Part shown: positions 42,089-49,987 of the stretch, in pieces
How positions within the stretch are numbered: the first letter of the stretch is position 1
How the letters are laid out: each line of letters starts with the position of its first letter
NCBI GenBank assembly: GCA_947486185.1
Contig: CANKTH010000024.1
Location: 1 to 50,025, forward strand
Reading direction: 5' to 3'
Source: Deltaproteobacteria bacterium
GTDB taxonomy: Bacteria; Myxococcota_A; UBA796; SXON01
DNA length: 50,025 bases
The notes under the pieces: generated by a model
Told to the model about the DNA's origin: nothing
The model's input: the letters and a program-made list of their open reading frames with translations, nothing else
The model's database searches: none
Translations under genes and position numbers: made by a program

Positions 42089-45000
42089 ATGTTCAGCATC
42101 GACACAGCATACGGCACCTTGAGTGGGCAATATCAACCTGCGCTCGCGCCCTGGCTCGTGGGAAAGCACTTCGTGTTCAACCCCGGATCGGCCGGCGAAC
42201 CTGAGCCCTCGGTGGTCTTCCTGGGCGTGCCGGGCACCTTCTGTCGCCAGGTGCCCGTCTTGGTTCGGCCGACGCCCCCCAAACTCCCCCCGATTCGCGC
42301 CGTCTTCTCCGACAAGATGCTCTACCGGGAAGGCGACGACACCGTACACATCGCGGTACACGCGCCGGGGCTCCGCTCGGCCAGCCTCGTGCTGCTGCTC
42401 AACGGCGAAAAGGTCGCCACCCCCACGGTCGAACTCGACAAAAACGGGCTTGGGATCTATCAGCTCCGCGATCCCGTCGCGGGTGGCTACGAGGTCCGGC
42501 TCGACGAGAGCGCCAGTACCTTCATCGTCGCCGCGTACAAGCTGGCACCCCTCACCGCGACGCTCAAACACACCGAGATCTCAGGTTCGTCGGGCAAGGA
42601 GCGACTCCAATTCCATGCCCAACTCCAGACCTATGGGGCGCCTCTGGTCGGGATGGTGAGCCTCACGTTGATGGATCTGGCCGCCTGGCCGCCAGCCGCT
42701 CGAGGCAGCCTCACGCTGTCCGCCGACGCGGACGGCACCGTCAGCGGGGCCTTCGCGCTCGAAGGCGCCGGGCCGTTCAGCATCAACGCCCAGGTCCTGG
42801 GGGACGCGCTGAAGACGGCGTCGATGCCGCTGCCGGGCTCGCGCCAGTCCGACCGCGAGGAGCTGGTCCTCTCCGCCTGGAATCAGGTCCAGGTCGCGCG
42901 CCTCGTCTCCTTTGCCGGAGCCGAAGCCAACCGCGGCCTCTTCGTCGGTGACGCCGGTCGCCGGGAGGCGGCGCCGGTGGAGATCCAGCGCGGTGATGCG
43001 GGTCCGATGCTCCGCTTTCGGGCCGACACCGACGCGTGGTGTGTGGTGCAGGTCACCCCGGACGGCGCGCTCACCGTGCAACGCGGCGCGACGCTGGAGG
43101 CGGGCTATCGGATGCCGCTTGGTCAGGACGCGGCGTGGAACGTGCTGCTTGTCGGCGTCTTCGCGCTCGGGGACGCCTGGGAGGGCCGCGCGATACGCCT
43201 CAGCGCGCCCCGGGTGGTCGCGGCCCTTGAGCTGCCTGAAAGTGCAGGTCCAGGCGAACAGATCGTGGTGGGCGTGCGCGGGCCCCCGGCGGCCAGCGCC
43301 CTGGTGGTGGTGCGGGACCAGCGACTCCAGAACGTAGACACCGCGCTATCGACCACCGCGGCCTCCTGGCGGCGACAGCTCGAGGGCACCTGGCCGGCGA
43401 AGCCGTCCACCCGGGTGCTCCGGTACATCCAGCCCCCGCCCCCCCCTCCGCCGATGCCGCCCCAGATGGCAAGGGGAGCCGGCGTTTTCGAGGGGAATAT
43501 CCCCTTGCCGGCCCCCGCGCCCCGAGGGCCCGCCCGTTCCGGTGGCGCGGGCTTCGCGCCAAAGAGCGCCTCCCCCGTGATCGCGCGTCCCGCTTCGGCG
43601 ACCCCGCCCTCTGAGGGCCCCCCGCCCGCCGCCGACGCCGCGCCCGGCCCGCCGACCGGCCCGAGTCGCGAGAGCTTCCCGGACGTGATGCTCGCGACCC
43701 GAGTCGAGCTGGACGCCGCGGGCGAGGCGACGATCCCCGTTCAGTTGGGCGACAGCATGGGCACCATCGCGGTGGACTGTTTCGTCGCTTCGGCGGGCGA
43801 CTGGGCGTCGACGCACGCCGAGATCCTGGTCACCAAGCCTGTGTTTGGCGAGCTGACGCTGCCACGCTTCGTCGCCCGCGGCGATCATGCCGACGGCCGG
43901 CTCATCGTCCGAGTGGCGGAGGGAAGCGCGCTCGTTACCGTGTACCACGACGAAAAAGCCGTGCTACTACGTGGACCAGGCGCGCCAACCGAGACGGCGT
44001 TCGTGAGTGCGCCAGGGGCGATCCTGAGCTTTGCCGCCGCCGCGGGAGCGTGGGTGGCGGAGGTCCGGGCCCACGATCAGGTGGATCGTAGCGTAGGCAG
44101 GGTCGATGAACCCGGGAAGCTCGTCTGGCTCCAGCGCGCAGTGCGGCTCGTCTCGGCCGGGGAGCAGCTGTCGGCCGTGGGCGACGTGCTCGCGCTCCGG
44201 ATCCTGCCCAGCCTCGACAAGACCTTCGATCGGATGATCGGCGGCTTACGGAGTTATGAGCATGGTTGTTGCGAGCAGACCAGCGCGGTCATGCTCGCCG
44301 CCGCCGCCGCATACATCACCGCGAAGTCCGAGAACGATCGGCGCGCGGCCTCTGCCCACATCCGGGCCACCATCCAGCGAGAAGAGCGGATGTGGCTGCG
44401 CGGGCGCGGCTTCAAGGGCTGGCCGGACTACCCCGAGGAGGTGTTCTGCTACTCGCCCGGTGCGACTCTCAACCTGCTGCAGATGGAGATGTTGTACGCC
44501 TTTGACTTGGACAATGAGCTCAAGCTGGGCCTCGACACGTGCCTCACGATGGCGCGGGATGCGGCGGCGGCCCACAAGATCTCGCTCGCGCCGAGCGCGC
44601 CCCGAAGCGCGCGGGAGGCCTACGGGCGATTCTCCAAGTTCACCGAGGATCGCCAGCGGATGGCCACCTACATTCGGGAACGGGTCGAGCCCTGGGAGAA
44701 GGAGATGAAGGCGATCCTGAAGTTTGAGCTCCCCAGCCTCACCACCGAGACCTGGCACAAGAATCCGGCGATGATCCGAGCGGAGACCGCGTTCGGGGCA
44801 GCCACGCTGATCGAGCTCGGCGGCACCGACCTCTCCCGAGGTTTCGAGCTCGCCAACACCGTGCTCGGCGCGCTGCGCGAGAACGGCAGCATGTACTCCA
44901 CCCTCGACTCGGTGGCGGCGCTGACGCTCCTGAGCGCCTTGAGAAACGCCGGGTTGGACCCATCCAAGACCCGGGTGCGCCTCGATGGCGTTGACATGAC

Positions 45001-45532
45001 GGGTCTCGGCGCCGCTGCCCAGACGACACCCGCGAGCCGAATCGAGGTGCTGGAGGGCACGGCTCAGGTGCAGGTCGAGCGGCTGTTGGTCGAAGATTAT
45101 ACGGCGATCAACCGTGGGGTGCGGGCCAACGTCACGTTGGAGCGGGACGGGCGCGCCTCGACTGTCTTTAGTCCGGGTGACTCGGTCGATCTGGTGATCA
45201 GCCTCCTGGACCCTTACGAAGCGGGCGACCTTGTCCACGTGTTCCTACCGGACGCTCTCTCCTGGGTGCAGGGCGGCGGCCAGGTGAAGAAGTTCTCCCT
45301 CGACCTGAAGGGCCAGTCGAAGATTCGGGTTCCGCTCGCGGCCACGGGGCAGACGCTCGACGCAGCCGGCGGGCCGGCCCCGCAACACTTCGCGGTCTGT
45401 GTCCGAAATATGTACGATGAAGAACGGGGTTATGGCCGCGGGGATTTTGAGGTCACGGTGCGGCAGGGCGGCGGGCCGAGCCTCGGCGGCCGCATCGCCA
45501 GCGGGTTGAAAAAGCTGTTTGGTGCCTCATGA
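42089..45532 (+). CDS. Alpha-2-macroglobulin-like protein with thioester motif and no evident signal peptide
   Basis: 1147 residues from the ATG at 42089 (GGAG upstream). Longer frames exist upstream but run into the divergent acyltransferase start and do not add a signal peptide or lipobox. MG2-like beta domains fill about 70-440 (MLYREGDDTVHIAVHAPG). A Pro-rich linker (PPPPPPPMPPQMARGAG, about 450-530) sits where the protease bait region lies in relatives. The conserved A2M core follows, then the thioester site YEHGCCEQTS with Cys727 and Gln730, and an alpha/alpha-toroid-like domain and receptor-domain-like strands to the end. Bacterial A2Ms are usually 1500-1900-residue periplasmic lipoproteins that trap proteases. 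This one is shorter and lacks an obvious export signal. Confidence 0.85.
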   Translation: MFSIDTAYGTLSGQYQPALAPWLVGKHFVFNPGSAGEPEPSVVFLGVPGTFCRQVPVLVRPTPPKLPPIRAVFSDKMLYREGDDTVHIAVHAPGLRSASLVLLLNGEKVATPTVELDKNGLGIYQLRDPVAGGYEVRLDESASTFIVAAYKLAPLTATLKHTEISGSSGKERLQFHAQLQTYGAPLVGMVSLTLMDLAAWPPAARGSLTLSADADGTVSGAFALEGAGPFSINAQVLGDALKTASMPLPGSRQSDREELVLSAWNQVQVARLVSFAGAEANRGLFVGDAGRREAAPVEIQRGDAGPMLRFRADTDAWCVVQVTPDGALTVQRGATLEAGYRMPLGQDAAWNVLLVGVFALGDAWEGRAIRLSAPRVVAALELPESAGPGEQIVVGVRGPPAASALVVVRDQRLQNVDTALSTTAASWRRQLEGTWPAKPSTRVLRYIQPPPPPPPMPPQMARGAGVFEGNIPLPAPAPRGPARSGGAGFAPKSASPVIARPASATPPSEGPPPAADAAPGPPTGPSRESFPDVMLATRVELDAAGEATIPVQLGDSMGTIAVDCFVASAGDWASTHAEILVTKPVFGELTLPRFVARGDHADGRLIVRVAEGSALVTVYHDEKAVLLRGPGAPTETAFVSAPGAILSFAAAAGAWVAEVRAHDQVDRSVGRVDEPGKLVWLQRAVRLVSAGEQLSAVGDVLALRILPSLDKTFDRMIGGLRSYEHGCCEQTSAVMLAAAAAYITAKSENDRRAASAHIRATIQREERMWLRGRGFKGWPDYPEEVFCYSPGATLNLLQMEMLYAFDLDNELKLGLDTCLTMARDAAAAHKISLAPSAPRSAREAYGRFSKFTEDRQRMATYIRERVEPWEKEMKAILKFELPSLTTETWHKNPAMIRAETAFGAATLIELGGTDLSRGFELANTVLGALRENGSMYSTLDSVAALTLLSALRNAGLDPSKTRVRLDGVDMTGLGAAAQTTPASRIEVLEGTAQVQVERLLVEDYTAINRGVRANVTLERDGRASTVFSPGDSVDLVISLLDPYEAGDLVHVFLPDALSWVQGGGQVKKFSLDLKGQSKIRVPLAATGQTLDAAGGPAPQHFAVCVRNMYDEERGYGRGDFEVTVRQGGGPSLGGRIASGLKKLFGAS

Positions 45533-45540
45533 TGCGCCGC

Positions 45541-46707
45541 TCAGTCGAGGTCCTTGGCGCAGCGAAATCCGCTCGATTTTCGGCGTAGTTCATTGAGAAA
45601 GCCGTTGAACTCGCCACCGGGGTTGGGCCGCAGGTCGAAGAAGAACGCGCCGCCCCGGACCCCCGCGTAGAGGCCGGGCCCTTCGGTGTGGGGATTCACG
45701 ATTCGGTCCCCCTTGCGGGTGCCCAAGTACTCCTTCTTGTCCATGACCCGACGGTCGGCGACCCACTCCCAGGCGTTGCCAAATCCGTCCTTCAATCCGT
45801 AGGGGCTGTCCCCGGCGGGAAACGCACCTACCGGCGAAGTGCGGGCATAGCCGTCCGAGTCATCGTAAAAGGGCATGTTGATCGAACCGTGATTGTGCGC
45901 GCCCTCCTTGTATTCGTTCCCCCAAGGAAACAACTGATCACGCTCGATCGAGCCCAGCACGGCAAGCTGCCACTCGGCCTCTGTCGGAAGTCGTTTTCCG
46001 GCCCAGGAGCAGTAGGCCGCCGCGTCGAACCAGCTCACCATGGTCACCGGATGATCGGCGGTGCCAGAGGGATAACCCTCAGGGCCGCTCCAATTCCAGT
46101 CCTCCTCAGCCCAGGGCTCATCGACAAAGGGCGCCCGGTAGCCGGTGTCCACGAGGAACGCGCTGTATTCGGCCCGGGTCACCTCGGTGAGGTCGATCAG
46201 GTAGGCGGTGACCTCGGCGATGATCCGTTCGGCGCCCGAGCCCATCGGGGTTGGTCCCAGCGGAGCGGTGGGGAGAGGCACTACTGGCGGCGCGGCCCGT
46301 TGATCAGGAGGGAGGCCCAGATCCGGCAGTGGCTGGGCGGCACCCGCACCAACCCCACCCCCAGGCACCCCGGGAGCCGCCGCCCCTCCTGGGGGGCCAC
46401 TCGCCTCACGGGGAGGGAGTGGAGCGCTACCCGGCGGATTGAGGGGCTTCGCAGGAGCGTGAACACCGTCGGGCGGCGAGTCGGGCGGCGCGCCGGGATT
46501 GGATGCGCCCTGACCGTGGTTCGAAGACAATCCCTGTCCCGGCGCGACCTGCGCCGGCGTTGGCGCCGCGAACCCCGCCACCGGCGGCGTCTGCCGGGGT
46601 CCGATACGTACGGTGCCGCCCGGGATCTTCACCATCGGGCCCCCGCGCTCGCTCCGCACGACGTCCACCCCCGAACTCCCGGTGCACGCCAGCCACAGTA
46701 GGAGCAT
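45541..46707 (-). CDS. Lipoprotein with SUMF1 (formylglycine-generating-enzyme-like) domain
   Basis: 388 residues. The ATG at 46707 overlaps the stop codon of the upstream SUMF1 gene (TGATG) and starts a short lipoprotein signal, MLLLWLACTGSS (Cys8). A Pro/Gly-rich linker of about 130 residues leads to the SUMF1 domain: YLIDLTEVTRAEYSAFL, HPVTMVSWFDAAAYCSWAGKRLPTEAEW (in parts), LFPWGNEY, GNAWEWVADR and GVRGGAFFFD. The position that should hold the two catalytic Cys of true FGEs (RGGSxxCxxSYC) reads RGGAFFFDLRPN. I infer a non-catalytic or PvdO-like SUMF1 protein anchored in a membrane. It converges with the alpha-2-macroglobulin gene (8 nt). Confidence 0.85.
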   Translation of the reverse strand: MLLLWLACTGSSGVDVVRSERGGPMVKIPGGTVRIGPRQTPPVAGFAAPTPAQVAPGQGLSSNHGQGASNPGAPPDSPPDGVHAPAKPLNPPGSAPLPPREASGPPGGAAAPGVPGGGVGAGAAQPLPDLGLPPDQRAAPPVVPLPTAPLGPTPMGSGAERIIAEVTAYLIDLTEVTRAEYSAFLVDTGYRAPFVDEPWAEEDWNWSGPEGYPSGTADHPVTMVSWFDAAAYCSWAGKRLPTEAEWQLAVLGSIERDQLFPWGNEYKEGAHNHGSINMPFYDDSDGYARTSPVGAFPAGDSPYGLKDGFGNAWEWVADRRVMDKKEYLGTRKGDRIVNPHTEGPGLYAGVRGGAFFFDLRPNPGGEFNGFLNELRRKSSGFRCAKDLD

Positions 46708-47501
46708 CACGGACCCACACAGCGAAAGCCGACGGTAAGCCGGGTTTCTTCCGGCATCGCCGGCTCGCGGTGCGAGCAGGTGCAGTAGGACGCCAGGTTT
46801 GTGTAGGAGCCTCCGCGCAGCGTTCGCCATGGCGAGCTGCGGGAGTCCTGATCGTAGGGCCCATAATGGTCCGCCGTCCACTCCCAGACATTCCCCGAGA
46901 GGTGCATCACCCCTTCGGCAGACAGCACGGACGCGTCCGACTCGAGCGCAGACGTAGTGAGCACCGCCGCGAGCTGGCCACCCTTACCGCCCCCGTACCA
47001 GCTCGCGACGAAGTTCTCCTCGTTTCCCCAAGGATAACGCTCGCCATTCAGGTGGCAGGCGCGTTCCCACTGCGCCTCGGTCGGCAGGGCGCCCCCCCGG
47101 GCTCGACAGTAGGCGTCGGCCTCATACCAGCTCACCGCGACCACCGGATGGTCAGGGCCGCGGTCCGCGGCGCGCACGACCGCCCCGGCGCCCGCCGGGT
47201 GGTCTCGGAGCCACACCTGGCCTTCGGAGGACCACAACGCCGGCTTCTGGTACGCTCCCGCGGCAACGAAAGCCTCGAACTCCGTGACGGTGACCTCGTG
47301 GCGATCCAGGGTGAACGCCGGGACGGCCTGCGTAGACTCCGCGCCTTCGTCCGGCGCCTTACCGCCCCGGCGAAAGCTGCCTGCCGGGATCACCACGCGC
47401 TCACCGCGCGACGCCTTGACCACGCCCATCTCGCGCCTGGCCCCCCCTACGGGCATAGGCTCGGCGAACGACAAGGCGGCGAACAGGAGGAGGAGGCGCA
47501 T
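46707..47501 (-). CDS. Exported SUMF1-domain protein
   Basis: 264 residues with a short signal peptide (MRLLLLFAALSFAEP). The whole mature chain is one SUMF1 domain: VVIPAGSFRRGG, FTLDRHEVTVTEFEAF, HPVVAVSWYEADAYCRARGG, LPTEAQWERACH, RYPWGNEE, MHLSGNVWEWTADH, LRGGSYTNLASYCTCSHR and VGFRCVG. Compared with the FGE consensus RGGSYLCxxSYC, the first catalytic Cys is replaced (TNLA) while the SYC Cys is kept and a neighbouring Cys is gained. Sulfatase activation is therefore doubtful, although a shifted Cys pair cannot be excluded. It overlaps the downstream SUMF1 lipoprotein by 1 nt (TGATG), so the two are made together. Confidence 0.87.
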   Translation of the reverse strand: MRLLLLFAALSFAEPMPVGGARREMGVVKASRGERVVIPAGSFRRGGKAPDEGAESTQAVPAFTLDRHEVTVTEFEAFVAAGAYQKPALWSSEGQVWLRDHPAGAGAVVRAADRGPDHPVVAVSWYEADAYCRARGGALPTEAQWERACHLNGERYPWGNEENFVASWYGGGKGGQLAAVLTTSALESDASVLSAEGVMHLSGNVWEWTADHYGPYDQDSRSSPWRTLRGGSYTNLASYCTCSHREPAMPEETRLTVGFRCVGP

Positions 47502-47610
47502 GGGCTACGCCTTGCCCTATCCCGATCTGCGGGACGACCCAAGGCGCGCACCGAGCGTACCTGACGTCTCGACATAGGGCGCTCCACCGTAGAACGCCGA
47601 TTTACGGTCG

Positions 47611-47656
47611 CGACATCGGGAATCGACATCGGGAATCGACATCGTCATCGACATCG
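47611..47656. repeat. Minisatellite A: 13-nt unit CGACATCGGGAAT
   Basis: Two perfect 13-nt copies (47611-47623, 47624-47636), a 12-nt variant CGACATCGTCAT (47637-47648) and a partial CGACATCG (47649-47656). The core CGACATCG is the reverse complement of CGATGTCG at 47683-47690, so the RNA could fold between the two arrays. Confidence 0.85.
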
Positions 47657-47690
47657 AAAAACAAGTTCGATCCTTTCGTTATCGATGTCG

Positions 47691-47755
47691 CCCGTCGAGG
47701 TCGCCCGTCGAGGTCACCCGTCGAGGTCGCCCGTCGAGGTCGCCCGTCGAGGTCG
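47691..47755. repeat. Minisatellite B: five tandem copies of 13-nt CCCGTCGAGGTCG
   Basis: Five head-to-tail copies with no spacers: 47691, 47704, 47717, 47730 and 47743. Only the second differs, by its last base (A for G). It ends 143 nt before the four-helix-bundle start codon. Confidence 0.93.
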
Positions 47756-47898
47756 ACGTGACCCCCGACGCCGATGCCGGCGTCTTCGCGCGCATCGGTG
47801 CCGCCTCGCTCCTCCGGTCCACCGGATTCCTTGCGGCGGCGCCCGCCTGAGGCGAGGGCGCCGTCCTCGGTTCATCCGGCGGCCCTCCGGATCTCACG

Positions 47899-48219
47899 AT
47901 GTCTACCGGCTTTCCTCACGAATCTCTCGACTGCTACCGCCTCGCGGTCTCCATCGCCCGCTGGGTGTCCACCACCCGCTTCCCCAGCCGGCATGCCGAT
48001 CTTGCCGACCAGGCCCTTCGCGCCTCCCAGTCCGTGGTCCTCAACATCGCCGAAGGCTCCGCCCGCCAAGGAGCAGCTTCCAAGAACCACTTCCGGATCG
48101 CGCTCGGCTCCGCCGCCGAGGCGTGTGCGGTCCTCGACCTCGTGGATCTCCCGGAGGCGGCGGCGCGGCAGGCCGAACTCCGTCGCGTCGGGGCGATGCT
48201 CCGGCGGCTGGCGGGGTAG
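47899..48219 (+). CDS. Four-helix-bundle protein (23S rRNA intervening-sequence type, TIGR02436-like)
   Basis: 106 residues. The family core is clear: ESLDCYRLAVSIARWV, FPSRHADLADQALRASQS, VVLNIAEGSARQGAASKNHF, and IALGSAAEACAVLDL. The NIAEG motif with the preceding D-Q/R-A-S pattern is diagnostic. Members were first seen in intervening sequences of 23S rRNA genes and are also free-standing. They are structurally like the Avd protein of diversity-generating retroelements. The molecular role is not established. No rRNA or reverse transcriptase gene is nearby. It is preceded by two 13-nt minisatellites and followed 13 nt later by the proposed IS end, suggesting a mobile or repeat-associated locus. 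Confidence 0.88.
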   Translation: MSTGFPHESLDCYRLAVSIARWVSTTRFPSRHADLADQALRASQSVVLNIAEGSARQGAASKNHFRIALGSAAEACAVLDLVDLPEAAARQAELRRVGAMLRRLAG

Positions 48220-48232
48220 GTCGATGGGTTGG

Positions 48233-48251
48233 GTGGCCTCCCCGGATACCC
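48233..48251 (+). repeat. Left inverted repeat of the IS
   Basis: GTG, six unmatched bases, then CCGGATACCC (48242-48251), identical in pattern to the reverse complement of the right end. It overlaps the hairpin after the transposase stop codon. Confidence 0.55.
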
Positions 48252-48261
48252 CCGGGGAGGC
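48236..48261 (-). terminator. Strong hairpin directly after the transposase stop
   Basis: A perfect 10-bp stem, GCCTCCCCGG (48236-48245) with CCGGGGAGGC (48252-48261), around a 6-nt loop. The arm touches the transposase stop codon. It may terminate transposase mRNA or block read-through from the four-helix-bundle gene; no T-run follows. Confidence 0.55.
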
Positions 48262-49917
48262 TCAACCTTTCGGCGTAGACGCTCGTAATCGCTCGATCAG
48301 CGCGTCCAGGTTGGGGGCTCCTTTGGGGTTGGGGCGCTTCACGTTGCGGCCCAGCAGCATGAAGGCCTCGCTCGTGAAGTAGATCCCGTACACGTCGCCG
48401 ACGAACACGAGCAGCTTGTCGTGATTCTCCGCGGCGATACGCCGAACCGCCTGTCCCAACGTGGTGGGGCTGCCCGCGTCGTCCTCCTTCACCTGCGCGT
48501 CCAGCCAGGCCCGATACCCCTGGGTCAGCGCGTAGGCGAGCACGACGAAGCTCATGTGGATCTCGGTCCCGGCAGCCGTGCGTCGAGGAGGTTTCTCCAG
48601 GTGCCACGCCTGTTTCAGCTCCCGATGTCCCTGGTTCTCGATCAGGCTGCGCTCGTCGTAGTCGTCCACCACGGCCAACGGCCGCGTCACCGGGCCATTG
48701 GTCAGAAGTACAAAATCCACCTTCTCCCTTCCATCTTCCCGTGTCAGCACGACCGCGTTGATCCGCTTCGCTGCGAAGTCCTTACGAAAGCGTCGGCGAT
48801 GCTCCCCATCGTCGACGTCCGCCGCGGGCGCGAAGGTCGTGAAGGTCGTGCAGCGCTCCACGCCCACCGCCTCGATTGTGCGATTCTCAACCTTTAACGC
48901 TCCACCTCCCGCGACGCGGCGGCGCACTGGACGTGTGCGGCTCCCCGGGTGACGCACATGGGTCGGGACGTCGTTGACCACGGCGCGCCGCGCCTCCTCG
49001 TAGACCTTGAGGTCGTGACGGGCGGGCATCACGAATCGGATGCCCGCCGCGTCGAGCTCGTACAGGCCGGGGCCGTCCAAAAATCCATGATCAAGGAGGA
49101 TAGTGCCGATCTCTCCGCGGCCCGCCAGCACCTCCTTCGCTTGGTTCACGAGCTCCCGGACGAACGCCCGCTCGTCCTTCTCGGCCGTGCCCATCGCCAC
49201 CGCCACCGGAAGCCCCGTCTCCGCCGACCACATCCACACCATTTTGAAGCCGAGGATCACCTCGTTGACCGTCTTGTTTCCGTCCGTAGTTTTGACGGTC
49301 TTCGACCGGCTCGTGCGGCCAGCGCCTTTCGTGCTTTCCCCGGGTTCGATCATGCTTCCATCGATGATGTATAGCCCCTTGGCGGGCACGGACGGATGGA
49401 CCGCCCACAGCTTCCGGAGCGCGTCATGGAGGAAGCACTTCACCTCGCCGAGGTCCAACTTGACCACGTTGTCCGTGACAGCCTCAGGATCTACCGGCAG
49501 ATTCCGCCGAGGGCCCTTTCGGCGCGCGGCGCTCCGTTGGGTCACGCCGTGCTCGATCTGGTGGGCGTTGAAGCCGAGGCGGAACATCAACGCGGTGTCC
49601 GAAAACAACAGGTCTGGGAGCGACTCCTGGCTTGGAATGCGGGCAAGGCACCGGAGAAAGTACACGAGGATGTAGAGCTCAGCGGGGATCGTCTCCCGCT
49701 TCACCCCGGCGGGTCGCAGGCGCCGAAGCGCGCCGCCCACGCCGAGATCGTCGATGAAGCACAGAAAGTGGTCGACGATGCGCGCGTCCGCGATCCCGTA
49801 GACCCCATCCGGCTCGTCCCCCGCGATAAGCCGCTCCGCCACGCCCAAATCGTGCCGTGCCCCCACCTGCCAGGTGAGCGCGTTCGCGATCCGTGTCGAG
49901 CCAGCCGTTTCCATCAC
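48262..49917 (-). CDS. IS4-family-like DDE transposase
   Basis: 551 residues from an ATG at 49917 (a second ATG follows directly). The DDE residues of the RNase-H fold are readable: first Asp in LYIIDGSMIEPG, second Asp in GTILLDHGFLDG, and the Glu region in YDERSLIENQGHRELKQAWH, which matches the Y-x2-R-x3-E-xn-K signature of IS4-group enzymes (n is 7 here rather than 6). The N-terminal 130 residues are a probable DNA-binding region (ELYILVYFLRCLARIPSQ). The frame is intact, so the element could be active. It lies in the accessory end of the window with inverted ends on both sides. Confidence 0.88.
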   Translation of the reverse strand: MMETAGSTRIANALTWQVGARHDLGVAERLIAGDEPDGVYGIADARIVDHFLCFIDDLGVGGALRRLRPAGVKRETIPAELYILVYFLRCLARIPSQESLPDLLFSDTALMFRLGFNAHQIEHGVTQRSAARRKGPRRNLPVDPEAVTDNVVKLDLGEVKCFLHDALRKLWAVHPSVPAKGLYIIDGSMIEPGESTKGAGRTSRSKTVKTTDGNKTVNEVILGFKMVWMWSAETGLPVAVAMGTAEKDERAFVRELVNQAKEVLAGRGEIGTILLDHGFLDGPGLYELDAAGIRFVMPARHDLKVYEEARRAVVNDVPTHVRHPGSRTRPVRRRVAGGGALKVENRTIEAVGVERCTTFTTFAPAADVDDGEHRRRFRKDFAAKRINAVVLTREDGREKVDFVLLTNGPVTRPLAVVDDYDERSLIENQGHRELKQAWHLEKPPRRTAAGTEIHMSFVVLAYALTQGYRAWLDAQVKEDDAGSPTTLGQAVRRIAAENHDKLLVFVGDVYGIYFTSEAFMLLGRNVKRPNPKGAPNLDALIERLRASTPKG

Positions 49918-49968
49918 GCTGAATCTCGCACGCCCAGGATGGATTGTCTGGACCTGAATGTATGATAT

Positions 49969-49987
49969 GGGTATCCGGTTGCCTCAC
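49969..49987 (-). repeat. Right inverted repeat of the IS
   Basis: GGGTATCCGG (49969-49978), six unmatched bases, then CAC (49985-49987); its reverse complement gives GTG-N6-CCGGATACCC as at the left end. It lies 52 nt upstream of the transposase start. Confidence 0.55.

Larger units (their letters stand above)
47502..47898. other. 397-nt non-coding region with two 13-nt minisatellites
   Basis: No gene is supported. The left part is the promoter side of the SUMF1 operon. The centre holds two short tandem arrays (listed separately). The right part leads to the four-helix-bundle gene. Base composition dips around 47650-47690 (AAAAACAAG, TCCTTTCGTTATCGATG), which could hold a promoter. Confidence 0.6.
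48233..49987 (-). mobile_element. IS4-like insertion sequence (about 1755 bp)
   Basis: The limits are set by imperfect inverted ends that share GTG-N6-CCGGATACCC: plus strand at 48233-48251, complement at 49969-49987. They enclose a single transposase gene. The length fits IS4-group elements. I see no target-site duplication directly outside these ends, so the true tips may differ by a few bases or the element may be old. Confidence 0.6.

Noticed and set aside
47611..47755. Possible CRISPR array
   Set aside because: Units are 13 nt, directly abutting with no unique spacers, and no cas gene is present.
47899..48219. 23S rRNA intervening sequence
   Set aside because: The protein family fits, but no 23S rRNA sequence flanks it, so it is a free-standing copy.
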